From contig MU001508.1 in the NCBI GenBank assembly GCA_010093485.1, forward strand, positions 1,006,051 to 1,070,050: a stretch of DNA of 64,000 nucleotides, read 5' to 3'. The stretch is from Karstenula rhodostoma CBS 690.94 (taxonomy: Eukaryota > Ascomycota > Dothideomycetes > Pleosporales > Didymosphaeriaceae). The translations under genes were made by a program, and so were the position numbers. The notes beneath the pieces are model-generated. The model saw only the letters and a program-made list of their open reading frames with translations, did no database searches and was not told the origin of the DNA. This document shows, piece by piece, positions 45,611 through 56,358 of the stretch (position 1 is the first letter of the stretch; each line of letters opens with the position of its first letter).

Positions 45611-46363
45611 CTATTCATCTCTATCCACATGCAAGCAAGCACCGGCATGTCGACTATGACCCCCACAGGTATGATCTCCACACGATGGTTCCTTATCCAA
45701 TTGCTCCTCATCGTTTTCGCTCCAGGTCGCAAGTGTCTCTTCAAAACACTTCTTAACTCTGTCATACTGATCTTCCCCAAACTTCTTCCTCAACGCATTC
45801 TCATTTGCTGGTTTGCCCTTCTGCTCGCTGCCAATGATCGGGAGTCCGTCTTTGAGCTTGAGGTTGAAGTGCATCACGTGGATCTCTTCAAGGTCACCTT
45901 GCTTCTTTTTCGCCTCTGATCGTTTGCGATTCTTCTCTTCGGTGTCATCCGGGGAAGCTACCGTGCCGATTGAGCGACCTTTTGCTACGGCGCATATCGT
46001 GCTGATGGCCAAGTCTGCGCTGATGCACGTCGACCATGGAAGCGACGGGTAGAGGTGATGTGCTATGCAGACAGACCAAAGTTGCAGCACCGGTGTGCGG
46101 TTGACTATAATATGATGTCTTTCTTCTGCATCAGCTGAGTTCGCGCTTTTGTTCACTCCACGAGTTTTCGCTCGTTTAGCATTTGACTCCTTTGCTGTCG
46201 ACGTGGGTGCGTTGCGCTTGTTAAAAGGTGACGTTTTTGTCGATACACCCGAATTTTTGGGTTCATTTGCGTTTCCTTTTGGATCCTTCCGCGTAGTTGT
46301 GCTCTTGGTCGTCGCAAAGTCCCCGAGATGAGTTTGAGCGGTCTTGCTACGCGTTGAAACCAT
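45611..46363 (-). CDS. Conserved hypothetical protein with basic N-terminus
   Basis: Single exon, 250 aa. The N-terminal 80 residues are Lys/Thr/Ser-rich with a nuclear-type patch (ESNAKRAKTRG). A central block IIVNRTPVLQLWSVCIA then AISTICAVAKGRSIG resembles a short conserved domain found in many fungal and bacterial proteins, whose function I do not know. A Lys/Glu helix (EEKNRKRSEAKKKQGDLEE) follows, and the C-terminus is Cys/His-rich (CGDHTCGGHSRHAGACLH), recalling the CG/HH spacing of the neighbouring BTB proteins, although the similarity is too short to call homologous. Confidence 0.65.
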   Translation of the reverse strand: MVSTRSKTAQTHLGDFATTKSTTTRKDPKGNANEPKNSGVSTKTSPFNKRNAPTSTAKESNAKRAKTRGVNKSANSADAEERHHIIVNRTPVLQLWSVCIAHHLYPSLPWSTCISADLAISTICAVAKGRSIGTVASPDDTEEKNRKRSEAKKKQGDLEEIHVMHFNLKLKDGLPIIGSEQKGKPANENALRKKFGEDQYDRVKKCFEETLATWSENDEEQLDKEPSCGDHTCGGHSRHAGACLHVDRDE

Positions 46364-47008
46364 GATTGCAGATAGGAAATTTTACACCCTAGATTAGGTA
46401 ATTCAATCTGCAGCTTAAGAGGGGAGAGTTTGAGATCTATAAGGACAACGGTTGGGAATTGGTTCGTGATGACAACAACCTTGCTGAGAGTGGCCGAATG
46501 TGTCTGTGACGATGACGTCACGTGCGCATTCTCAACAACGTCGAGTCAAGCGAACATTCCTGGCCTTCCTTTCTTCACTCTCAGCGATCCAGTCGCTACA
46601 GGAAACAAACTCCAGAATCACTTCAGTAATCGATTTATCCTCTTGGTCGATGGACGACCGAGTGTACATTCGACACATATCCTCTTGCCTTGCGCATATT
46701 CGCGCGCTTCTTCCACGGTATCATTATGGCTACTTGAGTGCATCGAAGGGCCTGACATCATGGACCATGACTAGCTTGGCTGTGGCAACTTCTATTTGGC
46801 CCCCACTGATCGATTGGTGTTCGTTTACTACGCAACGCGCGAACGCTCTAAACGTGTAATTCAATATAATCAGCATCCAGGATTAGCATCCTTCTGACCG
46901 GTTCTCGGGCGTGGCAGCGCTTGGCCTCACACCCCTCTGAATCCACTCGCTAGCCTTCTACACGCCCCACACTTGATCGTACACCATTGCATTTACACGG
47001 CAACAGCT
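46364..47008. other. Intergenic between divergent hypotheticals
   Basis: Only short frames; shared promoter region. Confidence 0.4.
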
Positions 47009-47893
47009 ATGTCTCCATCAGTGTCATACCCAGGTCCTATGCACCCGTTTCCATTTCCGGTGGATCTTCCCTGCGGAGAGCCATATATCAACTGGCCGGC
47101 AGACAAAAACCTCGTGCTGAGCGGCACCATCCAGACCGAGGTCGCAATACCAGATTTATGGGTGGAGACGGGCGTCGGAGAAGATGGGAAGACAAACCGG
47201 ACAAAAGAGGCATATAGTTTAGTTATGCCGCGGATACGCACAATAGCATGCGACCGGACGAAGTTCGTCCCCATGTACCGTGAGTGTACCGCCAGCTTAC
47301 AGACGAAACCACACCATACGCAAGCAATATGCTGAGACCGTTCAGGGAGCAAAGTCTTTGAAACATCAGATGAAAATTTCATCAAGCCCGACAAATATTA
47401 CCTCGAATACATGGGCTCCCCCGCGCTGCATACTCGTTCGAAAAACACTTGCGACATTCCATACCATCTCTTGTCCTTCCAGTGGAGGGGTGGCGGGATG
47501 GAGAACTATAAGCTGGCGAGATATGAGGGCAATGACTGGCTTTTCCACCTCTATTCAGGCGACACAGAAGAGCATTATTCAATGTTGACGCGTGAGCCGC
47601 TGATCGAAAGCGACGTGATCAAAGTTTGTGACGGAAGAGGGCGGCATACGAATTACAACAAAGGCAAAGGACCGATGTATACCTGTGACTTTCCAGATTT
47701 TGAAGGGCCGTGGACAGTGCCATGTCCAGCACCGGTCGTCGAGGCACCGAAGGAAGGCTCAACGATAAACCTGGGCCTCGCTATTGGCTTGCCGATTGGA
47801 ATTGTTGGAACAGTTGTGCTAGTAATTCTGGGTTCGTATCTCGCGCCGAAGCTGAAGAGTACATTTAGAGGGGAGGGAGGAATCCAGTTGTAA
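47009..47893 (+). CDS. Hypothetical protein with C-terminal membrane segment
   Basis: Exons 47009-47279 and 47346-47893 (phase-1 intron of 66 nt), 272 aa. The main chain begins MSPSVSYPGPMHPFPFP, contains CGEPYINWPADKNLV and across the splice PMYRSKVFETSDENF. One strong membrane helix lies near the end: LGLAIGLPIGIVGTVVLVIL, followed by a basic tail. No clear signal peptide is seen, so it is either tail-anchored or starts upstream (in-frame ATG at 46973). Cysteines are few but regularly placed, compatible with an exposed domain. No family recognised. Confidence 0.6.
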
Positions 47894-48142
47894 GGCTTGC
47901 GCTGGCACATTAGGTAAGAGTTCTACTACAAGAAATCTACGTAGGTGCTTGCTGGTTGTCATGATCATCACAAGAACTGTATAACCTGAAATTGACTCAA
48001 TATTAACCGCCGACATGAGCCTTGAAGCGTTCAGCATCCTCCATCCACGACCAACTAAACATTGCATCGCAAGCCTTTCATCCATCATTTGAGAGATCAT
48101 GACAACCGCTAAACCATTCTTGTGGGTGACTTTTCCCCCAGG

Positions 48143-49063
48143 TTATGCCCAAATCTCTTCTCGAAGATGGCCAAGCTGTCTCATCTTCATCTTGTACACC
48201 TCCTTCCACAATTCGAACTCGTCCAGGAATTCTTCAATATCTTCCTTCTCAGTGAGCCGGACGTTGTTGCGTATGACGTTGAGAATGATTGACCTCAGGC
48301 CGGTATCTGTGCCAGGTGTAGATCTGTAGGCATACCGTGCCGCTTGGGCGAACACCTCATGACCAAAGAATCTTCCCGCCCAGCGTTCAAACTTGCTCTT
48401 CGCTAGATTCTTCAGGGTGTTGATGTTGTACTTCTCGGCGTACTCATATACCTTCGCATGGATGAGCAGACCTTCCGGGGCAGCGGATGTAGGACCATCA
48501 GAGCAAATGCTGCAGTCGAAGGTGTTGCAATTGAACCCGCAGTGGTTACCGCAGACATGGTGAGGACATACACGGACGTCGCCACAGCGATCGATCATGT
48601 TACCGCGGTGCCATGTAGGCCGACAAGTGCGGGGAAAGATATATGAGAACTGCGAAGTTCTCGTGATCACGTATCTCGGGGCGTCTCGAATCTGCGTGTC
48701 TGTTGGCTCGTATTCACCCTCGTACAGGTACTGCAACACGAGTTTGACGATGGCGGGGTCGTCTTCAGGTAAGTTGATCACGCGCTCTTCCGCTTCCTGT
48801 GCGAGTGATGTTAATAATGCACCTGCAAATGTTGACACTGTCAAACTTACCCGACCAGGAAAATCCAAGGCCTTTCGGAAGAAGCCAGATCTGGTGCAGA
48901 CGATTACCCTGTGAACGGGGAATTCCTCTCCGCCACAGGTAATCTTGAGGTCGGAATAGTCGTCAGTCTGTAGAACCGTACCCGCTTGGCGCTCATCTGA
49001 TGTCGCGGGTTGGGCTAGGTCCTCCAACTCATACGTGTCGTCGATCTCAGCGTCCACGTCCAT
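48143..49063 (-). CDS. BTB/POZ protein with Cys/His cluster (BTB-b)
   Basis: Exons 49063-48851 and 48796-48143, 288 aa. The start MDVDAEIDDTYELEDLA is a longer acidic N-terminus replacing the usual 44-nt exon. BTB part: DDYSDLKITCGGEEFPVHR and RSGFFRKALDFPGR, then the 54-nt intron at the same place as in paralogues, then EAEERVINLPEDDPAIV and LQYLYEGEYEP. Cys/His cluster near 48510-48600: VCPHHVCGNHC, then NTFDCSIC. The helical end has EKYNINTLKNLAKSKFERW. Likely a protein-protein adaptor, possibly Cul3-linked; the metal site is inferred. Confidence 0.85.
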   Translation of the reverse strand: MDVDAEIDDTYELEDLAQPATSDERQAGTVLQTDDYSDLKITCGGEEFPVHRVIVCTRSGFFRKALDFPGRVSLTVSTFAGALLTSLAQEAEERVINLPEDDPAIVKLVLQYLYEGEYEPTDTQIRDAPRYVITRTSQFSYIFPRTCRPTWHRGNMIDRCGDVRVCPHHVCGNHCGFNCNTFDCSICSDGPTSAAPEGLLIHAKVYEYAEKYNINTLKNLAKSKFERWAGRFFGHEVFAQAARYAYRSTPGTDTGLRSIILNVIRNNVRLTEKEDIEEFLDEFELWKEVYKMKMRQLGHLREEIWA

Positions 49064-49720
49064 CCTGCAAGTTGAGACCGTAATGTTCGCGCTGTGGGAG
49101 TTGTAGAGATTGGATGATTGTTGGTCTGGGTGAGCCCGGCGGGCAGGGTCCGTGACGGAAAGCTGCGGTGCTTTCGTCCAACGTTCCACAGGATTGCGGA
49201 GACAAAACAGGACGGAGTGGGGAACTTGAAGATTTTTGAGCGCAACTTTAAGCTCAAAGACCTGGGGCGACGCGCAGTAACTGAGAAATTGGTGCAAGCA
49301 CGCAAGCAATAGTGATAGTATTTGAAGCTTTAACGCAGCCCTGGAGACGCTGGTAATATATATCCTGGTGATAGACTGTTTAAATGAACTATCACTATAC
49401 TACAGCATAACTTCGTGAACGCTTATCACTTATCATGTGTTGTTGTGAATGTGATGCGTTTCGTGCACCAAATCTTTATCACCAGCAAAAATTTCGTATA
49501 TAGACAAGCAAGGTCTCGACCAAAGATACATTTCATACGTCCTAAAGCTAAAACAAAGTGTTATCAATGTCCATGAATGCATAGCGTAAGTACCACTTCA
49601 AAGGGCCATTTCCCAAAGCGAGACTTCCCCCAAAGCGACCCGGCCAAGCTTCAGGTACGAGACTCCTCATGATTTTCGAATTACCTCAATCCGGCGGCTA
49701 CAGAAATCTCAGATCGAGTT
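49064..49720. other. Intergenic
   Basis: Contains the promoter of BTB-b and the 3' region of BTB-c; no gene seen. The frame upstream of 49063 is open to 49309 but shows no protein character. Confidence 0.45.
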
Positions 49721-50792
49721 CTACTTGCTCGAAACCGAGCGCCACTCATACTCCTCCGCCAGTTTCAGCAATACCGCCATAGTGAGGTTGAACGCTTTCA
49801 TCAGAGCTTTTATCTCTTCCTTCTTAATCAGCTCGATATGCTCGCAAATGGTTTTGTGCACAATGCTGCGCAAGCCTTGGTCTATCTCCACTGTCGACCT
49901 GTGGACATGAGAGGCGGCTTGAGGAAAGACATCGTCGTTCCAGAAAAGGTTGCATGCCATACCAAACTTGCGCTGAGCAAGATCTTTGAGTCCAGTCACG
50001 GCATATTTCTCACCAATCTCATACATTTTTGTATGGGTGAGGAGGTCGTGTGAGGTAGCTGCGCTCCGGCCATATTCGTACGCTTTTGCGGAAGCAAGGC
50101 ATTTATCACACACAAAGTTGCGACAGTTGGAGCAATCAACACCGCATGTATGATGAGGACAGGGAGACCTGCTGTCGCACGGGTTGGTATGCCCGCGGTA
50201 TGGTGCAGATGGGACGCAAGTGTGTGGAAGCTTGCATGTCGTATTGTTGTCAGTGATGTAATCTTTGAATACGTCTTCCTTGGACCTTGAAGACAGCTTG
50301 GGATCGTAGTCGCCCTCGTATATGTATTGCATCAGGAGTTCGACCACGGCCGGATCGTCTTCTGGTAGATCGATTCTGTCCTCTTGGCATTCCTGGAGGT
50401 CTGTTAGCAAGGTCAAGCTATACCGGGGTCGGCTAAACTGTCGAGCGCGTGCAGCATGTGAATCACGCAGAATGCGGAGTAACAGTGTGCGAGGCTCTCA
50501 CCTTGCCTGGGAAGCGTACTGCTGCGGCGAAAACCTCGGAACTGAGACAAACCAAGACACGATGGACTTTGTGTTGATGGTCGCCGCACGTAATGAGAAG
50601 ATCGCTATATTCACCCGATTGGAAAGCTCTATTTGTGAAAAAGTCAGTGAAGACTACAAAAGTCTCACGGGAAGTGATTTCATCGCGAGTTGATCGCCAA
50701 CTGTGGCCAAGGTATCTGAGCTCACGCTGCATCCACTATAATACATACTTCTTAAGAGCTGTAAGTACGTGGGTGCCGACTTGTTCCGACAT
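49721..50792 (-). CDS. BTB/POZ protein with Cys/His cluster (BTB-c)
   Basis: Exons 50792-50749 (44 nt), 50628-50502 (127 nt), 50392-49721; 280 aa. Exon 1 encodes MSEQVGTHVLTALK. Exon 2: GEYSDLLITCGDHQHKVHR and SSEVFAAAVRFPGK. Exon 3: ECQEDRIDLPEDDPAVV, MQYIYEGDYDP, then the cluster SPCPHHTCGVDCSNC and NFVCDKC, then KYAVTGLKDLAQRKF and a helical end. Introns are longer (120 and 109 nt) than in BTB-e. Full-length type member of the cluster. Confidence 0.88.
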
Positions 50793-51626
50793 CGTGGCGT
50801 TGCGGAGAAAGTGTGGAAAGGAACACAGAGTTTAGCGGGCGACGAGAGCTATAAGTGAGCAGCTAAGCGAACGTACGTGAGAGATGAGAGTGAAGGTGAA
50901 GACGGGGGCGAGTTCGTGTTGAGCGCGATCGAAGTACAACGCCAAGAAAAGATTCCGTGTGTTACCCCAGGACAGATAATACGTAGGTCAATAATACTCA
51001 GAATTCCGTTTTACATATGGTGAGACAAGCATGCCACCAAACAAATAACGAACAAACAAGCAACATTATAGATGTAGTTTTCATTCGTCAAACTCTCATC
51101 CGTTGTTTGCACAAATTCCACGATTGAATACGCCACGAAGGATTGACATCACGCTGAACGAGGGAGCTGGAGTTGGCGTGAGAGAAAAATAGAAGAGCAC
51201 TCAGGATACAAGCAAAGTCGTGGAGCAACATCGCTGCATGCGCGAAGCCTTTTCTAAAGATTCTGAACTGTGCGAAGCATTTATCAGCGCGTGAGTCAAG
51301 ACGGAGTGGCGTATTTTAGCTAGAATCGTTACCTTGTTTTGTTGTGCATGACACGTCTAGCTCAAGGCAGAAGTTTCTGAACAGCAGGAACACCTTTGGC
51401 TTAATAATCGAAAAGTAAAACACTCATGATTAATGTGACACAATGTGGCACAGTCAAAACTTCAAGAGCCCCTCGCATTCCAGGCGGGGGCTTGTATCAC
51501 GTAGCACAAATCGGCGAAAAATTCACCCGTCCCCACATCCAATTCATAAGATTGTCTCGCATCACCATCCGATCTGACCGCCGCTCCCTCCGCGATCTTA
51601 CTCTCGGTCTCAACAGATCATCAAGA
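50793..51626. other. Divergent promoter region between BTB-c and BTB-d
   Basis: About 0.8 kb with no protein-like frame. The two genes are head to head. Confidence 0.45.
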
Positions 51627-52622
51627 ATGGCGCAAAGCGCGCATCATTTAGTCCTCGAATCAGTCAAAGGGTAGGAGGATCGGAACCGTTGCGCTCATTA
51701 TCGTCGAGTAGCTAACATATCCAGCTTGCTCGCATCGGGTGACTATTCGGATCTTACCATCACTTGCCAATCCGACAATTACAAAGTCCACAAAGCAATC
51801 GTATGTTCTCGGGCAAAGTTCTTCGAGAATGCCATTAAGTTTCCTGGCAAGGTAAGTTGAACCTCCACGATCTACAGAGCCGGCTCCCCGGGTTACCCAG
51901 CCCAATAACCTCCTTAACCTCCACGATGGCGTCTATCAAGCTAAATACAGCAGGAGTCAGAGTCAAACAGAGTAGACTTGCCTGAAGATGACCCCGCCAT
52001 GGTGAATCTCCTGGTTGAATATCTCTACAAGGGCGACTACTCTCCAGACTGCCTTCCCGCCATGCCGTCAAATCCTCCCACCCACTCGAATCCCAACCCC
52101 TCGAAGAAAGGTCAACGGTCCGGGTACGGATATGGCAAGCAGTCGAAAGATTATCTTCATACTTGTACCTCATCCGGATTTTTCTGTGGTAATTCGGGCG
52201 TCTGTGACCACCATCAATGTGGCAATTCCTGTGATTACAGTTGCCAGAATTTCCGTTGCGAAGAGTGCAATCCACCTCCGAGTCTCCCCGAGGTCGACGC
52301 GCGCGCGGATCAGCTTTCGACGCATGCCAGCATGTATGCCATTGGCGAGCAGTACGGTGTGGTTGGCCTGAAGGAGTTATCTCAGGAGAAGTTCAGGTGC
52401 GCCTGTCTACATTTCTGGAACCAATCTGCATTTGCAGTCGCCGCTCACTTGGTGTTTTCCACAACGTTGGAGGAGGATAAAGGACTCCGCGATATTGTCT
52501 CGAAGACTATTTCTGACCATATGGAACTGGTAAACAAGCCGGAGATCGAGGTTTTGATGACTCAGTTCAACAGTCTTGCTTTCGGCCTCTTGAAGCAAAA
52601 GGTTTCAACGGGGTGGCGTTAG
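51627..52622 (+). CDS. BTB/POZ protein with Cys/His cluster (BTB-d)
   Basis: The only plus-strand member. Exons 51627-51670 (44 nt), 51725-51851 (127 nt), 51954-52622; 279 aa. Exon 1 encodes MAQSAHHLVLESVK. BTB: GDYSDLTITCQSDNYKVHK and RAKFFENAIKFPGK, then ESESNRVDLPEDDPAMV and VEYLYKGDYSP. A Pro/Ser/Asn linker precedes the cluster at about 52190-52268: FFCGNSGVCDHHQCGNSC then NFRCEEC. C-terminal: YGVVGLKELSQEKFRC and FWNQSAFAVAAHLVF. No intron in the C-terminal half. Confidence 0.88.
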
Positions 52623-52637
52623 GGGATACACACAGTT

Positions 52638-52704
52638 TATTGTACCTCCTGGGGCAACACGCTGTGCTCGAAACTCTGTCCATGTACTGTATCATAACAT
52701 TTCA
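52638..52704 (+). repeat. 3'-flank repeat, copy 1
   Basis: TATTGTACCTCCTGGGG then CACGCTGTGCTC and GTACTGTATCAT recur at 53056-53122 with about eight differences. It lies just after the BTB-d stop. Confidence 0.85.
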
Positions 52705-53055
52705 GTAGACAAGCCGACCAAGATGGACAGAGCAAAGATGACGTCAAAGAGACTGTGGAAGGAGTGTGACAAACATTTTCGCCACGGTAAACCCCTGCAT
52801 CGATTGAGAGCTTCGTTAAAGGGCTACACACGATCAGATTCTTGGACATGTCGTTATAAGTTCGTTCTTTATTTGCGTGAACGGCAGCATTAATGCTTTC
52901 TCACTTACTCAACTGAACTTATTAAAGAAACGGAACATTCAGAGGTGTATTTGATTTCACTGTTGCCTCAACTTGGAAGATGCCTTGCATGTCGACTGCA
53001 AGCGATCTCTTTCTCCAAACCCCGTTAGGTCACTAGGTTCACAGCCCGAGCACTG

Positions 53056-53122
53056 TATTGTACCTCCTGGGGTAGCACGCTGTGCTCAAACTTCTGTCAA
53101 GGTACTGTATCATCACGTTTCA
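53056..53122 (+). repeat. 3'-flank repeat, copy 2
   Basis: Second copy, next to the 3' end of BTB-e but antisense to it. The flanking block 52925-53110 also resembles 54695-54880 beyond BTB-f. Confidence 0.85.
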
Positions 53123-54172
53123 CTCCCCTTCTTCATTGCTTGTGCCATCCCTATCCCAGTCTCCCCTACTAACTCGCTCCAGGAGAAGGTCGTGTGCCAG
53201 ATCACGATAGTCACCCAACAGCACCGCTATCTCGTGCTTCTTGAGTATGCTCATGTGATCGGAAAGCGTTGTTCGAATGATTTCGCGGATATATTCATCA
53301 GAATCAGGCGTATTTTCCAGTAGGCACCGCGCAGCCACTGCGAAATTGGCGTCGTCCCACCAGTACAGGGTAGCATCTGTTCGCAAATCATTTAGTAAGA
53401 GAAATCATCCAATAAATGTTTTTGGGCGGTGACGTCCTTGATGTTATTTCGAAGACTTCAACTGTTCGGACAAACAGGGAGGATTCCACTTACGATAGAA
53501 TTTATCAACGGCAAGATCCTTCAAGCTACTAGCTGCATATTTGTCCGCAAGTACGTAAACTTTGGCGTGAGTAATCAGGTCAGCGGCTGTGCGTGACACA
53601 GCGCAGACATCATTGATGCATTTCTTCCAGGGCTTCGGAGCACGACAGGCGTCTCCGCACTGGTGATCTCCAGATATGAGGTTGAGACATTGTCGCTGTC
53701 CCCAGAGACAATGGGACGCGACACCATCGGGATCCGAACAGAGCTTGCCATTTTCATATCCGCAGCGCTGGCAGAAGTCTGCGAGACGGTCTTCGAGGTT
53801 CGAGAATTTTGGATCGTAGTCGGCCTCGTAGAAATACTGAACCATCAACTTCACGATGGCAAGCTCGTCTTCTGGCAGCTCGATTTCTCCGTCTTCTGCT
53901 TCCTGCTCGCTTATCAGATATTTTCGCCATATGATTCAGAGTGGACTCACCTTGCCGACTTGGAAAGTCACAGCCTTCGCGAAGAACTCAGAGTGTGCGG
54001 CTACGATATTCTTGTGGAGGTTAAACGTCTCGCCTCCACAGGTGACGATGAGATCGGAATGCGCTCCTGTGCGAAGCAAGCTGCTCAGCGTCAGCATAGC
54101 CCGCTAAATGCGATACTGATACACTTACCCTTTGATGGCTTCGACAAAGCCCGTCAATGCAGCGTCCGCCAT
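53120..54172 (-). CDS. BTB/POZ protein with altered Cys/His cluster (BTB-e)
   Basis: Exons 54172-54129 (44 nt), 54080-53951 (130 nt), 53902-53494, 53376-53120; 279 aa. Exon 1 encodes MADAALTGFVEAIK. BTB: GAHSDLIVTCGGETFNLHK and HSEFFAKAVTFQVGK, then EAEDGEIELPEDELAIV and VQYFYEADYDP. The cluster is changed: cysteines are CQRCGYENGKLC upstream and GDHQCGDACRAP plus CINDVC, so the leading C-x-H-H is partly lost. A third intron (117 nt, phase 1) splits DKFY from ATLYWWDDANFAVAA; only BTB-f shares it. Tandem sister of BTB-f. Confidence 0.85.
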
Positions 54173-54262
54173 CGCCGCATTGAGGGAGAGAAGCTTAGTG
54201 CTGTATAACGAGAAAGCAAGAGCCCGCTTAGATATTAATACATAAACGAGCTGGGAAAAAGT

Positions 54263-54320
54263 TCGGCCCGCGCAGGTGAAGGGGGAAGGTACGGGAGGTG
54301 GTAGGTGGGGCAGCAAACGG
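54263..54320 (-). promoter_or_regulatory. 58-bp block upstream of BTB-e, identical to one upstream of BTB-f
   Basis: About 91-148 bp upstream of the BTB-e start codon. It starts TCGGCCCGCGCAGGTGAAGG and ends GGGGCAGCAAACGG on the plus strand. Identical base for base with 56063-56120. Confidence 0.8.
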
Positions 54321-54578
54321 GACACGAGAGAAAGTTTCGCTGCGCAATCAAGACTTGGGACCGCGCCGAAAACGGGAGTGAGAGCGAGAATCAGAGAGAG
54401 CGGAAGCAGAAAGGGCGCTCAGGGCAAGTCGAATTTCCTAAAACAAAAAGCGAGGATGATATCGAACAACTATAGAGGAAGGAGTGTACTGAAACGTCCC
54501 GAGGTCACCACTGTAGAACCCTGCATGCAGTAGAAACTTTTTAGAAGGGCCGCACACTACTTTTTCATCTCGTTCGGT

Positions 54579-54609
54579 TTTTCAACGCGGCTTGCAGAAG
54601 CCCGCGACA
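54579..54609 (-). repeat. Dispersed repeat fragment G
   Basis: Short minus-strand match (GCGGGCTTCTGCAAGCCGCG), about 400 bp upstream of BTB-e. Confidence 0.5.
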
Positions 54610-54922
54610 TGTGTGGGAATCCCGGGGTCGTGGAATACAATAGGAGGCGCCCGCAAGGAGGGAGTGTTGGAGAAGCTCGCAAAAATTCAACAATTGATTC
54701 GGGTTTTCAAATCGTCAGAAGTGTATTTAACATCATTTTTGCCTTGACTTTGGACTCTGTTTCCCTAGTTACTGACTGCAAAGGGTACTCCTTCTCCAAC
54801 ATCCCGCTAAGTTACAGCTCTATGCGCGAGAGCTCAAGTACTGCGTTGCACTTCCTAGGGTGATACAGTATGCAGTAGGACAAGAACCCCCATCCATACC
54901 ACCCACGAACGCCGTCACCTCA

Positions 54923-55963
54923 CTAGACCTTCTTTTCCTCCTTGAGCATGCGAAAAGCAAGATTGGGGAACTTTTTGAGCATGTCCTCGATCTCAGGCTT
55001 ACTTAAAAGCTTTGGGTGTGCCAGGATCGTCTTCTCGATATGAGAACGCAGACCCATGTCGCTGTCCGGCGTCGTAGAGCAGGCATAGTGCGCAGCAATA
55101 GGGAATTCGGCATTGTTCCAGAACTTCAATAAAGCACCTAACTCGTCGTAAGCGCATGCGCAACGAATGGGTGTTTAATGAGTATCTCACGTCGGAACTT
55201 GTCGGCTGAGAGATCCTTCAAGCCAGTGACTCCATACTTGTCTGCAACCTCATAGAGTTTGACATGCGTGAGAAGTTGTTCTGCATTTCCTTTAGGAGCT
55301 TGACCGCATCTTGAGCAAATGAATTCAACGCAATCGTATGAACAGTCAATCCCGCAACAGTGGTGGGGGCAGACGTAAGATTTGCAGCAACTGTAACTGT
55401 AACAACCGGTGCCCGTGCACGAATGTTGTACGGACTGGACAGGACTTATAGAACCAGGTATAAGGTCACCTGTAGGCGGACAGACTGGATCATAGTCCGC
55501 CTTGTAGAAGTACTGAACGAGAAGCCGTACAATGGCAGAATCTTCGGAAGGTAGATTGACATTGCAATCCTCGGCTTCCTGGGAGTTGATTAGCCGAATT
55601 TGGTCAATAGAACACATGAATGTCGCAACGTACTGAAGACGCGGAAACTTTTCGGCGCTTGGATCCTTGTTTACGTACCTTTCCGGCAGCGAAAGTCAAT
55701 GCCTTCTCGAAGAAGTCTGACTGTGGGCAGACAATAGCCTTGTGTACGTTGAAGGTCTCATCCTGGCAGGTGATGACGAAATCCGAATGGTTGCCCGTCT
55801 CAAGCAAGCTGTATGTTGTTAGAAACTAAAATACAAAGGTTCGAGCACAGGCAGTCTGTATATTGCCTATCCTGAGCTAAAATACTGTACTCAAGCTCGT
55901 GATGGAAAAGAGTGTTTACCGTTGCAGCGCCTTCAGCTGGCATGCGCGCGCCGTTTCCGCCAT
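54923..55963 (-). CDS. BTB/POZ protein with Cys/His cluster (BTB-f)
   Basis: Exons 55963-55920 (44 nt), 55808-55679 (130 nt), 55578-55191, 55137-54923; 258 aa. Exon 1 encodes MAETARACQLKALQ. BTB: GNHSDFVITCQDETFNVHK and QSDFFEKALTFAAGK, then EAEDCNVNLPSEDSAIV and VQYFYKADYDP. The cluster is the richest in the family: CTGTGCYSYSCCKSY, CPHHCCGIDCSYDC and FICSRC. A third intron (53 nt, phase 1) joins DKFRR to ALLKFWNNAEFPIAA. Same exon plan as BTB-e. Confidence 0.87.
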
Positions 55964-56062
55964 GGTTACTGTGTGGTAGCTTTGTAGCGGTTCTGGAGAC
56001 TGTAGTTGTCAAGTAGAAAGAGTGAGCGACGACGTAGATACTGAAATAAGCTCGGCAAAACA

Positions 56063-56120
56063 TCGGCCCGCGCAGGTGAAGGGGGAAGGTACGGGAGGTG
56101 GTAGGTGGGGCAGCAAACGG
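56063..56120 (-). promoter_or_regulatory. 58-bp block upstream of BTB-f, identical to the BTB-e block
   Basis: About 100-157 bp upstream of the BTB-f start; exactly 1800 bp from the other copy. See findings. Confidence 0.8.
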
Positions 56121-56358
56121 ACGTTTGTATAGACAAACTTTGCTGTAAAGCAAGCGCATTCATTACAGGTAATCATCGATGCCCACTCCAGGCTATGATA
56201 ATTTGCTGAGATTTGCCCGGGCGCGACAGGATGTCAATATGAACATAAAAGTGTCATACAATCAGACACAAGAGCCCGAAACCCGTGCATACCTCTCATC
56301 TCGGGGTTGTGATGTCCTACCACGTCTGTACGTGTACGCCGCAACTTCAGCTAACATG

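Noticed and set aside
45611..45690. C-terminal CGDHTCGGHSRHAG of the hypothetical protein as a member of the BTB Cys/His family
   Set aside because: Only a few residues match and the surrounding protein has no BTB fold.
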